From: Undaria pinnatifida
Taxonomy: Eukaryota > Sar > Phaeophyceae > Laminariales > Alariaceae
Assembly (NCBI GenBank): GCA_012845835.1
Contig: JABAKD010000010.1
Coordinates: 17,495,204 to 17,559,203 of the forward strand
Reading direction: 5' to 3'
Length of the DNA stretch: 64,000 nt
Shown here in pieces: positions 47,174-60,500 of this stretch; position 1 is the first letter of the stretch; each line of letters begins with the position of its first letter. The position numbers were made by a program, and so were the translations under genes. The notes beneath the pieces are model-generated. The model ran no database searches, was not told the DNA's origin, and was given only the letters and a program-made list of their open reading frames with translations.

Positions 47174-50100
47174 GTTTCAAGCAAGTTTTTTTTTTTTTTT
47201 TCCGTTCGCGGTCTTTGTTTTTGACACCCCAAACAAACGCTGGAAAATAGCGTTTGCCCGTTTTTTGTTTTTCACGGCCAAAAGCATTTTGGAGACGTTA
47301 ATGATGTCGTTTGTACTTGATCTTGTAGTCGTAAACAATGTCCTATACCATTTCCGAATAGTTCTCCTGAAAAACAAAAGGTGCGAGGTCAAGAGAAGCC
47401 TGTTACGATGATAGAGGTATTGAGGTATACCGTTTTCTGGCGAAATAACTTTCTGAATGACGGGGCTCCTTAACCCGAAGTCACCCTAAGACGCCTGCTA
47501 CGATGATAGAGGCATTAAGGTATACCGTTTTTTTGTCGAAATCACTTTCTGAACGACGGAGCTCCTCAACCCAAAGTCACCCTAAAACGCCTGCTACGAT
47601 ACAGGCATTAAGGTATATCGTTTTTGGCGAAATCACTTTCTGAATGACGGGGCTCCTTAGCCCAAAATCATCGGGAAAAAAATAATTAATTTATTGTTGT
47701 TGTTGCAGATATGGTTCCCGAGAACGGTGTAGCTCGAAAAAAGAAAAAAGAAAGAAAAAAAAAACAACCACCGCTCTCCGTTCGATTTGTTCTTTTATTT
47801 GGGAGAGATCCGGTTGTCAGGCGGGCCATGGACACATCCTAAGGCAAAGCAAGGCGCATGCATCGCCGTGGTTTAGGCTCTCCGCGTGAGGATCTCTGAG
47901 TATCACCCCCCAAAAGTGACTGATCAATAGAGCAAAAACTCAAAGAGCAACCCGATGATAATAAAAAAAGAACTGACCCCGGGTTAGTACACAAAATTTC
48001 CGTATTGCAAAAACCAAGAATGATGAAGTCTGACGATTTTTGGCTTAACGCCTTCACGACTGAGAACCGTTTTTTTTTTGTACAAAGTTACTTGAATTTG
48101 GTACTCGTATATGGAGGGATTTTGGGTGGGGCTCTCGAGGGGTTAAGGAGCCCCGTGCTTATCAGAAGAGCATTTTTTTTTGCCGAAATTCGAAACCTCT
48201 ATCGTAGCACGCGTCGAAAAAAATAAAATAATATCGCTTCGCTCTTGAGTGTTATTTTATACACCTTGCGATGATGATGATGATGGTGATGATGATGGTG
48301 ATGATGGTGATGGTGATGATATTGGGCGATAGCCCATGCTTAGGGTCGGCTTGCTCGCGTGGTCCATGTCATGCGGGGGCCTTGGTTGCGCGGTGGCAGC
48401 GGACAAAAAGAGAAGTCCCAGAGCTGATCATTTTGTAGAATTATTAGTTATACTATCGTCGCGTACATCCGAGTATATTGCCACAACCAAGACGTGTGAG
48501 TCAAGATCGGCCAGAAGGCGCCCACAAACCAGAGACCAAAACAAGGACGAAACAAGATTGAAATAATGGCGTATCCCGTTGGAATTAACCCAGAACTAAC
48601 AGTACCATAGAAGGCATGCTTTCAGCGGGGTGGCTGACATTCTGACAACACACCACCATCCAATAGAAAGCACTCATTTCCCAATTCGAAACTATATTGC
48701 TTGTACATACGTGAAAATCATGAATCATATCTCCATAGAATATTACATAAATATACTGCTCATCGGGCAGACTGCAAGTGCAAGACGTTTCAGGTGATGA
48801 TGATAACGATGATGATGTTGTTGTTGATGATGATGATGATGTTGATGATGATGATGATGATGACGATGATGATGATGTTGTTGATGATGATGTTGTTGAT
48901 GATGATGTTGTTGATTATGATGATGATGACGACGATGATGGTGACGATAATGGTGTGCAGTACATAATTCGTTCCAGGATAGAACGAATACTCGTGTCCA
49001 TTTCGGCGGTACGCAACGCCAAGAAAGATTTCAAAACGTTACACCGAATACCATGTTGTCACCCTACCCTACGCTGCGTCCGTCGTCGCAGGTGACCAGA
49101 TTCTCAAACGGTGTTCAAGAATGGCGGGGGAAAACCTCCCAGGGAGGCCGCTTCATCATCCCCTGCCAGCCTCCCGCGTCCTTAACCTGCAAACCCTGCA
49201 CCGCCCCGGCTCACGGCAATCCCGGGCCTCCAAGAGGAGTGACCCCGGAGATTTGGTGTCGACAAGACTCGGGAGAAGTTGTTGTAGAAACTTTGGACCT
49301 GAAGAGGGTGGAAGATGCGCTAGCGACGCTCATAGAAGAACAAGACATCGCCGACGCTATGGCTGGGAAACCCCCTCGGGAGCGCAACCATCCATGGACG
49401 ACAGCAAAGAAGGACCGGAGTCCTCAAAGCGGTAACGGCTCCACTCCCAAATCTTTGATGATAGCGGCTGCTGTAGATTCGGCGACTGCCGAAGCGAGCG
49501 CTACACCTGGACATGCTTCAACAGACGAAGGGCATACAACAGAAATTGGCGATGTCGGCGTGTTGGGCGGGGCAATAAAATCGAGGGCGCGTAATATGAG
49601 GAACGTGTTTGCGGTGTATAAGCACAGGGGTGCACAGCTGGTCCTCGCGCAGAGCCGCAACAAGCACCCGTTTCGACTCGACGGGGTCTTCTGTCGCCCG
49701 GATCGGGGGGAGTGGGCCGGACAGGTGACTGCATCCCATGATGATAAAAATAACACCCGCCTCTAAGAGGCAAGCAACACTTATGATATCACTTCCCACA
49801 AAAAGAAAGCTGACGAGGATTTTCCTTGTTAGTGCGAAAATGAAGCACATCTTAACAGGAAACAGTTTTTTATTTTCAATTTTTTTTGTTTTCATTTTTA
49901 ATCATCTCTTTTACTCTCCAGCTCGAACCCGCCAGAGGTTTTATTTACCCTCTGCGACCTTTGGGACACAAGCCGTTCCCGCACGCGTCTTCCCTTCCCC
50001 CACCTCCGGTACACTCCTACGCAACACTCGTTCACTCACTCACTCACTCACTCACTCACTCACTCACTCACGCGAAAGAAAGCTAACGAAAAACTACCGA

Positions 50101-51503
50101 GGTGATACGACCCGACCCGCGCGCTTGACGACCAGGTGCACATGTCTGCCACTGCCAAGAAATTTATTGCGAGGAGGGCGCTTGACAAGGTTCTCGAGAG
50201 GTGTGTCGCCCGCTCAGCGCGCTACGAGCTTTGAATCTCGGCTCGGAGAGAGGGAGGGGAGGGAGGGGAGGGAGGGGGGGGGAGGGGGGGGCTCATTTTT
50301 TGCTTACCTTAGTCATTTGATTGACCACGCATCCCTTTCGAGACGTGGAGCCCCTTTCCTACTCCCAATTTCTACGCCCCCAACATTCGGGCGCTCAGTA
50401 CGCTTTTTCCGTATATTTCATAAAATAATTTGCTTTTCTAACCTTATCTGAGGGGGGGGGGCATTTTCGCTTTGGTTAGTTTTCGTGTCCACGATCAAGT
50501 TGGGTTGTCCTCACTCGCGGTAGGGGAAAACAAAAATAAAAAAATCGAACACTGCGTAGTTTCGTTGGAATGGGTCATCTCGGGGCGCTACATGTATACA
50601 CCGCTGGTATCTGAGGTAACTACGTCGTACCAGGAAATTATTTCATTGTCCGAAAAAAACGCTTCGATTCCCCTTCGGGGATGTGGTTGGCGCGATGGAA
50701 AATCCCGGGGGGCGTGTTTCAAGTCGGAAACGGGGAGGGGGGGGGGGAGGGGGCGGAACTCGTGTGAAAACTAACGAAAAAGAGAATCAGCCACCGCCCT
50801 CGTAACCCGGCAAGTAACCACGACCAGCCATCCCGGAAGAGTTTGTAGCTTAGTCCACGAGAAATTCATGCGACTTGCTTCAGTTCCGTGTGTTGTTTTG
50901 GTTTCAAGCCATCCGACGGTAGGAATGCAGCAGATTCTAAGAAATTTCTGAGCTCCTATCATGAGGAGCCGAATCAGTTTTCCACGCCAGAGTTAACATA
51001 TTGGAGCCTGCTTTGTTGTGGTCGCAGACTAGATTCTGGCGGTGACTTAACGCGAGAACAACAAAAACAATCGCTCTATTAGGTATGCTGGCGGTTCGAA
51101 AAAAACAGAGCATGCCCGCCGTGCTATGATATGTAAGTGCGTACATGTGTACCACTAAATGTATACGCGTAAACTGCCTTCCGCCCGCATACAGCCAGTG
51201 GGTGAGTTTTCATTAATCGAAACTTGTTTCGTTACGTTATTTCTTGAACGGACTACCCCATCCCCTGATCCCATTCCTACTACCCCTACCCCTAACCCTA
51301 CCCCTACCCCTACCCCCATCCCTATCCCTGACCCGAACCCTAACCCTAACCCTAACCCTTCAGGAGGAACGAGCAGAGGGGGCGCATCGGCAGGACTATG
51401 TGCAGGTTGATCGAACAAGTGAGAGCAAGCTGCCATCTAACAATGTATAGCGCTTGCTCCTGTCATACCATACCATCCACAACTTTCTATTGGTTGTTGT
51501 TGT

Positions 51504-51576
<73 letters not shown>

Positions 51577-54500
51577 ATTGTTGTTGCTGTTGGTTGTTGT
51601 TGTCATCCGATGAAGTGCAGCATGAGTTTCAACAACATCGATCGCCCATAAAAACATTCTCAAACTCAGGAACCTATATTTTTCTCTTGGAAGGCAGCCG
51701 TCACGTGTGACACTCCAATCGTCGCGGTGCAACCGTGGCAACCTCTATCCACCGTGCGGACGGCTTACGTACGACGTCTATATCCCTTCTGTTCTTCCTT
51801 CCGGGCTGCCATGGATTTAACCCAAATGTTTCAATTTCCATCGCTGCGGCAAGGGCGATCTACCTATCCACCGCTTTGATGACCTATGCACCCAATCTAT
51901 CTCCCTTCTCTACTTTCTTCCAGGTTGATATCGATATACGCCAATCGTTTTTCTTGCATGGAAAAAACGTTATTAATAGTTTCAACTTTCAATCGCCGCG
52001 GCAGGAGCAACCTATCCATACTCCCGGACGACCTACTATTCACGAATTTTTATCTCTCTTCTCGCGAACTTCCGGGTTGCCATCGATCTAATCCAATCGG
52101 TTTTCGTGTATAAAAAAACGTTATTTTCAACTTCCAATCCAATCGTTTCGCGGCAGGGGCAACCTATCCACCGCTTGGACGGCCCCCGCCTTCGCGTCCT
52201 GCTCATCAAGGCACGCGGCCTCGGCGGAGATCGGCTGACGATCGACATCATGGAAGCCGAAGCAGCTCTTCAGCTGTACGGACGGGTGGAGGAAAGCGCC
52301 ACCGTCATCCAGGTAAGGCCGTCGCCGTCGTACCGTGAAAGGTTCGTTGATGACGCGGGCCGGCGGTAGGTTTAGCTTCTTGGCTTGCTGGGGTTCCTGG
52401 TTTGAGGAGCTCGATCAAGCTAGGGTTTAGGCTAGGGTTAAGGTGAGGGTCAAGGTGAGGGTTAAGGAAGGAATCATCCCACGGTCTAGGGGTTGCGCTT
52501 TTTTTTTGGGGGGGGGGGAACCACATTGTTCTTACCGGTTGACTCAAGAGCGTGTAACTATCGGTGAGAGTATGAAAATTTTGCGGGAAATTTTTGTTTT
52601 AGGACTGGCGAATGGAATTGTTGGTCGGGTTGCGCGACCCAAAATTGACCTTCGTCGAAGTCGTGCTTCCGGCGTGAGATTTCGATTGAGCTGCTCGTGT
52701 TTTGGAGCTCAGAAATTTCTTTGAAACTTCTTCTGCTGCACCACTTGAGCGTGCTACGATAAAGAGAGAGGTAGCAGCGCCTTTGGGATTTTATGTTTTT
52801 TGTATTTTGCTCCTTTCTTAAAAACCGTCATGTTTTTTTTCGTCATTCTTGGCTTTCAGCATAATTTTTTGGGAAATCGACAAAATCGGGTACACCCGGG
52901 TGGTTTCTGAACAAAATCGGGTACTTTTTTTTCCGCGACGGGGCGCGCTTACGTACGCCTGCAAAACGCCTCCAAATCGCCTTCTGGCGCCTGAACTCAC
53001 TGCGCCTTGTGTACGCGCAGCACCCCAAACCGTTTTTTCGGCGTTCAAACCCTCAAAACGGCGCCAATGACGGCCCCCAAAAAGTGCTCTCGACGGACAA
53101 CCCGATTTTGTTCAGGAACACACCGGGTATACCCCGCCCTGTGCTTCGATTTTATCAACTACCCGATTTCGGCCATACTGCACCCGTTTTTGTTCACTTG
53201 CAACACCCGCGGAGACACGGAAACGGACGACATCTCCCCGCAACCCAGCTGTGGAAGATCCCGCACACAACTAGCAACTTGGCGACTGTCATGCGACCAC
53301 AGCAGCACTGCTAACTTCCCGGCCCACAAAGATCCAGCCCCGATGCAACCGCACTGCGAAGAATGGTGGCATGGCGGTGAGCGCGGACACCCAACCAAGA
53401 TCCGGCGACACCCAACCAAGATCCGGCGCTAGGACGAAAAGACAAGACAATATTGTTGTTTGTTGTTTTCTCACATTAACTCTTGTCAAAAATCTAGAGC
53501 CCGTGGTCACACAAAGGTGCTGGAGCCCTAGGAAGATCCGAATAACCAAGTGAAATCAAAATTCGTCAGGGAAATACTACGCTTTCCCGCCTAAAAACGC
53601 ATGATACGGAAGAAGGCGCACAAGTGAAAAGGTCAAATGTGCAAACTAAACTCACATGGCCGCGCGTATCCACTCAACTACAGCATAGAGTTCCCCCGTC
53701 CCCACAACTAACCAACTCGTATATGTAGAGACGGTCCACTGTTGGTGATTTGGTCCTCACAACAACACGCGTCAGACGAGCCTGAGGGTGCCTGTTGTCG
53801 GAGAACTTCGTGTTTTTCCGAAAAAATAAGGGACGTATGTATCCTCCCTTCCCCGGAGCATGTATTGCGGTGGGGTGCTTCGAAGTACTTCGTATAACTC
53901 AACAAAACTACTTGTACTTCGTAGTACAGCTGTTGCGTGTGTGTATGCGTTCGCAGTATGTGTTAGCAGTCCAGTACGTGTTCGCAGCACAGTATGTGCT
54001 CGAAGTACAGTAGTAGTATGTGTTCGCATCACGGTATATATATGTTCGCGTTATTGAGTACGTGTTCGCAGTAGGTGTTTGCAGGACAGAATGAATGTGT
54101 TCGCAGTACAGAGGGTTCGAACGCCGAAAAAACGGTTTGGGGTGCTGCGCGTACACAAGGCGCAGTGAGTTCAGGCGCCAGAAGGCGATTTGGAGGCGTT
54201 TTGCAGGCGTACGTAAGCGCGCCCCGTCGCGGAAAAAAAGGTACCCGATTTTGTTCAGAAACCACCCGGGTGTACCCGATTTTGTCGATTTCCCTAATTT
54301 TTTTCTGTATACCTAAACTATGGGGTTTGCTCCTCATTGTGTAGCACGTATCACTTTGTTGTCAACCATCAGTTTTGTTTGCGCGGTGGGGGTATAGAGT
54401 TTCTCAAGCCACCACCCTTAGAAGGAATAACGTGCGTCTTTTACCGTAGCCTGTGTCGCGGGCGGGTGGGGTAGACGCGTGCTACGATGATAGAAGTTCC

Positions 54501-57500
54501 TCAATTTGGGAGCTTTAAGGCATGTCTCTTCTTAACCCACAAACCGACTTGGAGCAAAACAAAACCGCTTTGATCCCGGATGAATAATCCCATGACCTAG
54601 GTATTGAACGAGAATCACGCGACAAAAATGGCCTGTTTCCGACGATTTTGGGTTAAAGAGCCCCGTCATTCAGAAAGTGATTTCGCCAAAAAACGGTATA
54701 CCTTAGTAATGCCTCTATAGTAGCAGGCGTCTTAGTTGTAGTGATTTTGGGTTAAGGAACCCCGTCACTCAGAAAGTGATTTCGCCAAAAAACGGTATAC
54801 CTCAATACCCCTATCATCGTAGCAGGCGTCTTAGGGTGACTTTGGGTTAAGGGGCCCCGTCATTTAGAAAGTGACTTCGCTAAAAAACGGTATACCTTAG
54901 GAATACCTCCATCGTAGCACGCGTCATAATTCAGCTGCAAAAGGGGTAGTCCGTGTTGACCAAAGGCATTAGGGGGGGGGGGGGCTTAATTGAGGAACCG
55001 CTCACGAAAAAAAAAATGAAATACCGTTCAAGTTTTACAAAACAGAAGGTCCGAATTTTGGAGTTTTGGCTCTTTTTTTTGCGATAAGAACGGCTGAATG
55101 GCCATAATAAGGTCACGGAGGACCGTTTGCGTCCACTGGTCCCCGGGTGCAATATTTCGACTAATGCTTCGAAAAAGAAACAACCACGAGGGTGTCGAAA
55201 GACTGTCACTCTCCATCAATCAGTGGCCACCATCTCTTATAACATGTGGTGGAGGCAGCACATAAATCGAAGAATAGCCCACAGGGTTGGTCGTCGGGTT
55301 GGGCGTGACTTTTTTTTTTCTCAGAAACGATGTTTAAGGTACGTACGGCAGAACGCGCCGCTGTCGTGCAGGTTAGAGGTCGTGTTGCCGTGAGTGTCGT
55401 CTCCTCGACAAGGAGTCGTCCATCCCACGCTAGGGGTGCAGCAGAAGTTTCTAAGAAGTTCCTGCAGCAGAAGTTTCTAAGAAGTTTCTGAGGGGCCCTA
55501 ACGTACGGAGCTCAATGTCTCTGTGTCACGCCGAAACATTACCTCGAAGACATTCTTCGCTCGCGCGAACTCGACCAACGATTCAACGACGTTGGTGCTA
55601 AGAAAAAAACATAAATCTACTCGTAAACTTATCAAGCTGGCCGATAGTGCCACGGTTGAATTGCTCAAACCAATCAGAATGTCAGAAAAAAAATCTTTTG
55701 CCCCAAGAATCGCAACCCCGACCGCGAGATGCCTCCTTACTTACGTATGTGTAAACGCCTCGAGGTAGCATGGATAAAATTCAAACAGTTTTGTTGACTG
55801 CGTTTTTTTTTGTTTGACCGCTGCTCGCTTCTGGGTGGATTTTTTGTTTTTCGCCTTGAGTTAGAAAGGAATTACGTGAAATACAATTCGACGCAAGTCT
55901 CGATCAGGGACGAAAAATGCTGAATTCTTCTCGCGATAAAAACGAAAAGGCACGTACCGTGGTAGTGGAGAGGGAGAAGGAGGGGCCCCGCTATGTTGTC
56001 CCGGATCTGAGTTACTACTGGGAGGGAGGGCGAGAGTACTGCGAGGATAATAAATGGGATGAAGAAGAACGAAGAAATGACGATGGTTTGGGAATTGCAT
56101 TTTTGTGATGCTGACGGCCTCTGGGTTCGTGAGGCTTGGCTCTGAGCGAGAGCCTTTTCGCTTTTCGTGACGACGACACAATCATGCCACGATACGAAAG
56201 GCGCATAGTTTTGTCTCCTCCTGCAAAATATTCTTGATTTGAGGATTTTTACATCTCACCCCCGAAAAAGGTAACACTTTCGCGTACAAACTGAAAGTAC
56301 ACCCCCGATTATGACCAAAAAACGAAGAATGGCACACATTCCGACGACTTCAGAACCCTCGTCATTCAGAACAATAAAAACGTCCAAAAGTACTACCTGT
56401 TAAGGAATTAGATAGTACTAGTCGGTTTGACCACTTGCAACAGGTTAACCAATAGCTGACCCAAACTAAGACTTATAACACTATCCCCCCCTGAAACGGC
56501 GGGATATAGCAGGTCGACCGGATATGCGGGCGGACCCTTCAACATCCAATCGGTTTCATTTCCTGGGGATACCCGGGAGAGTATTTTTTTCAAGTTCGAC
56601 ATTGTGGATGGTGGGATTTGAACCCACGACCCAAAAACCCATGGACTGTCGACGACGCCATTTTGATAAGGAATTAGAGGGTATTAGTCCGTTTGACCAC
56701 TGGTAACCGGTTGACCGATTGCCTACCCAACACAAGCCTTGTAACATACCTCTTTTATAGAACGCGTCTGACCACGATAAACCCAACCCACCTGCTGCCC
56801 TTACTCCACGCTTCTTTCCCCATGGCTGGGTATGTCGAAGGCCCTGGCCAGGGGAGTTCTGGGGCGGTTAGCTTCGAAGAGGGACCTGGCCGCCAGAAGA
56901 GAAAAGGCTAGGTTGACGCGGGTTGTCATGGCGGCCGGTGGTGTGCTGGCTGAAGAATTTGTCGGACGCGTTCTTCATGTCGCTTTGCGCAAGGCAAAGC
57001 GGTTCATCAGGTATTGGTTCTGTTACTAGTATTAAAGAGTTATTTCCACCGCTTTGCGCGAGGCAAAACGGTCATCAGGTGTCGTTATTATTACTATTCA
57101 GAGTTCGGCATATCGCTTTGCGCAGGGGCAAAACAGTTTGTCCAAGGTATTGTTGTTATTTTTCTATTCAATGAGGACTACAGTCATGCATGACAACGAC
57201 TACACCCCAGCTCGTACTTCTCTTTTATTTAATTTCCTTTCTATTCTTATTTTTCTTTGTTTCTTTTTTCCAATTGACTTGCGTCTGTCGTGCGTATGCG
57301 TAGTGATAGGGACTACGTGTACTATATACGTGGTAGTCTTTCTTGGGTGGCAAGCGGTATAGTCGGGTTTTCCAGGCGCGAGTAATGAGACGTATGCACC
57401 GGTATGGACCTGGCACATCGTAGACTGACTCCCGATTTCACTTTTATATGTTTCTGGTGGAGGCATGAATTGCATCAGCTGTGATATATGCGTGTACGAC

Positions 57501-60500
57501 CTTGGGTTGTTTGTGTTTTTCCCTAGGGTATTCCTCAGCTCCAGAGTGATTGGAGCCTGTCCTGTGATCACGGACTTGATTATGCGAGTTAATGTGAGAA
57601 CAACAACAACAACTGATTTTTTTTTTTGACTGGTCCAGGAGACCAGTAACGGCTAGCGTGGGTGTTTTTCAGGACGGTCGGACCATGATCGTCAGCGCTG
57701 TCCCGGTGGAGCAAAGGTGCTTCGGGGGCGGCGCGCCTAAGGCCGCTACCGATTGGAGGCAACTGTGCAGCGCGTGCCGAGGAAGGTGAGATTCCAAAAG
57801 AACGGGCACATGGTCTAAAACACCGGGAGCCTACGTCCTCGCGGGACATAGTGGTGTTTCCAAGCAAAGAACAAAATGGTGCGAGCACAATCGTTCCGCG
57901 TTGAGGGCGATGGTGATGATGAATGATGATGAGGAGGAGGATGATGATGGTGATGGTGATGATCATGATCATGATGGTGATGATGATGATGATGATGATA
58001 ATGATGATGAAGATGATGATGATGATGACGATGGTGATGACGATGATGACGATGATGACGATGATGATGATGATGGTGGTGGTGATGATGATGGTGATGA
58101 TGAATGATGGTGATGATGATGACAATGTTCATGATAATGTTCTCGCACTAGCTATTTTTCTAAAAATCTGACCCGCGCTTACAAAAAGGCTACAAAAATA
58201 TTTCCGGATGGAATAAAAAATACTGAAGCTGGACGTGCATGAGTGCTACGCGCCATCCATACATGGACTCATGCTGCCACTCGACAACCCATTTGCACCG
58301 GGCACGTAAAATATCTGAGACATCGTTATGTTTCGTCTCTACCTCCTATTGTGCGGATCATGCGCAGATCAGCACACCTCGTGATGAGTTGCAAGAAAGG
58401 GGGTGCCGAGGAAGCGTTCCGAGGAGTCTGCAGCTGCGTCACGGTTAGGCCTCCGGAATCGACTAGGCTCACCGCGTACGATCCGATAACTGGCGAGCAG
58501 GTAAAAACCCTTCCCCCAGAACCCTCCTTCAATGCACGAACACAAGAGACCACGCATAACATCGTCTAGCCGAAAGCTACGGCTAGGAGTCGACAAGAGT
58601 CACTCCCTATGATCCGTGAAAACTAACGAGCAGGTAAAGCTTCCAAGAGACTGCCATCGTGCTGCAGCAATCCGCCGTAGATAGCTATCTGTCATCGTCG
58701 CTGCTTGGTAGCGCAAGTCACATGACGCAGCAGCACCGTGTGTCGTTCTACGTCTCTCCTCATCAGCTGTACGCTCGCCGGTACGATCCGATATCAGGTG
58801 AGCAGGTAAAGCTCTCTCCGAATCGTTCGCCCACATGGACATAAGAGGCAAGGCGCAGTAGGCTAGATCAAGACTACGATACGGGGTTATAATATAACGC
58901 GCAACTGGTTAGACTGAAGGAAGCCTAGGCTAGGGGGGTGAGGGGGGGGGGGGGTGTGCTCTTTTCATGAATAACCGTACGTAGGTGTACGAAAAGAGGC
59001 AACCCATCCATTGTCATACCAGGTGCTCTCACATGAGAAATTTTGTTGTTGTAATAAACTTCGTAGCACCTAAAATAGAAGCAGCTCCTGAAAGAAAAAG
59101 AGGGCCTGAGTGGGCTTTGATACACAGCCCAACCTGAGCCAGCTCCAGCTCCAACTAAAGAGGAAGCTAGAAGAAGCATAGCTAAAAAGGGAGGTAACAC
59201 CTGAAAGTAAATACAAATTCGTTCTTTGTTTATTTCTCAGGTATACATGGCCGTCGAAGCAAAAAACCTAAGGAACTTCCTTCTAAACGATAGAGCAGCC
59301 GACAGCGTTACCGGAAATGCGGCGTCGAACGGCGAACGAAAATCGAAGCTGCTTGTGACCGCGGCTGCCCGTCTTCTGCCTCTTCCGTGGGACGCCATGC
59401 TCGGCTACGGGAACCCGAGGAGGGAGGTAACATTTTGTTGTTATCGTCGTTTCGCCGTCCGACATTGCACACGGTCTTCTCCTGTTTTTTTGGAAATGTT
59501 TACCTAACCCATCAACACAAGGGGGAGTAGTGACGTCTAACTAATAAATACCTGGCACTACATCAAAGCCAAATAGATTGAATTAATTTTCCATGCTTGA
59601 GGGATCCAGTGTGCAGTTTGAACATGCCAGTGTGAGCCTCAGCATCAATCACTCGTAAACATTTTCCAGAATGAAGAAAAAGAAAGCGTGGAGAAATGAG
59701 AACGTACATGTTGATGCTTCTACGTTAGCGAGCTGCCAATTTTTCCAATGGATAAAGGTACTGCCCATTTTGGATAAAACGTTTTTTCGGAAAAAAAATG
59801 ACGGAGCGCCTTAACCCATTTTGACCCAAAGTCGTCCGTCGACGTCACCGTTTGTTCTTGTTTCACGATACTAAACTACTTTTGTACCTGCTGCCTGCTG
59901 CAGGCCAATGGGTCTGGCCATCGAGTTGCGCTTTTAGTTTACACCTAACTCAGTTTTTTGGGTGACGTATTTGAAATAGAGCTTCTTTATAGGTTAGGAG
60001 CCCCAGAAACACCTCTACCGGAGCATGCATATATGCTATTTGTAGGTCTGTGTATCGGTGCCGATATTCTCCGATATATCGGACGATCCGATATATATAT
60101 ATATGTTGTATCAGGAAGTCGAGCCGATACTTTTGCCGGTATTTGAGCGTATGTTTTTTTTTACAGAGGAGGACGACATTCTCTAAGCAGCGAGAACGTA
60201 GAGCTTCCCGTGTACCTCCGTAACGTATGGGGTGTGTATACTCAGCTTTTGACGCATGCTACGATAGCGGGATCACGAGGTATACCGATTTTTGGCGAAA
60301 CGGTTTCTGAACGAGTTTGGCTTCCTTAACTCCAAAATATCGTCACACAATTTTTCGTTCACTTTTTTCGGGGAATATGTTTCGTTGTGTACCTTAGGGA
60401 CACGGGGATTTTCTCATCGGATATCGCTTTTTGGTTTTTCTCCAGATCAGTTCGTGGTCGAGGTATAGATCTCCTCAGGCCAAGAACCTTGCAGGGAAAA

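Noticed and set aside
57589-58125. 178-codon minus-strand frame rich in Ile and Thr
   Set aside because: Translation of the GAT microsatellite and flanks.
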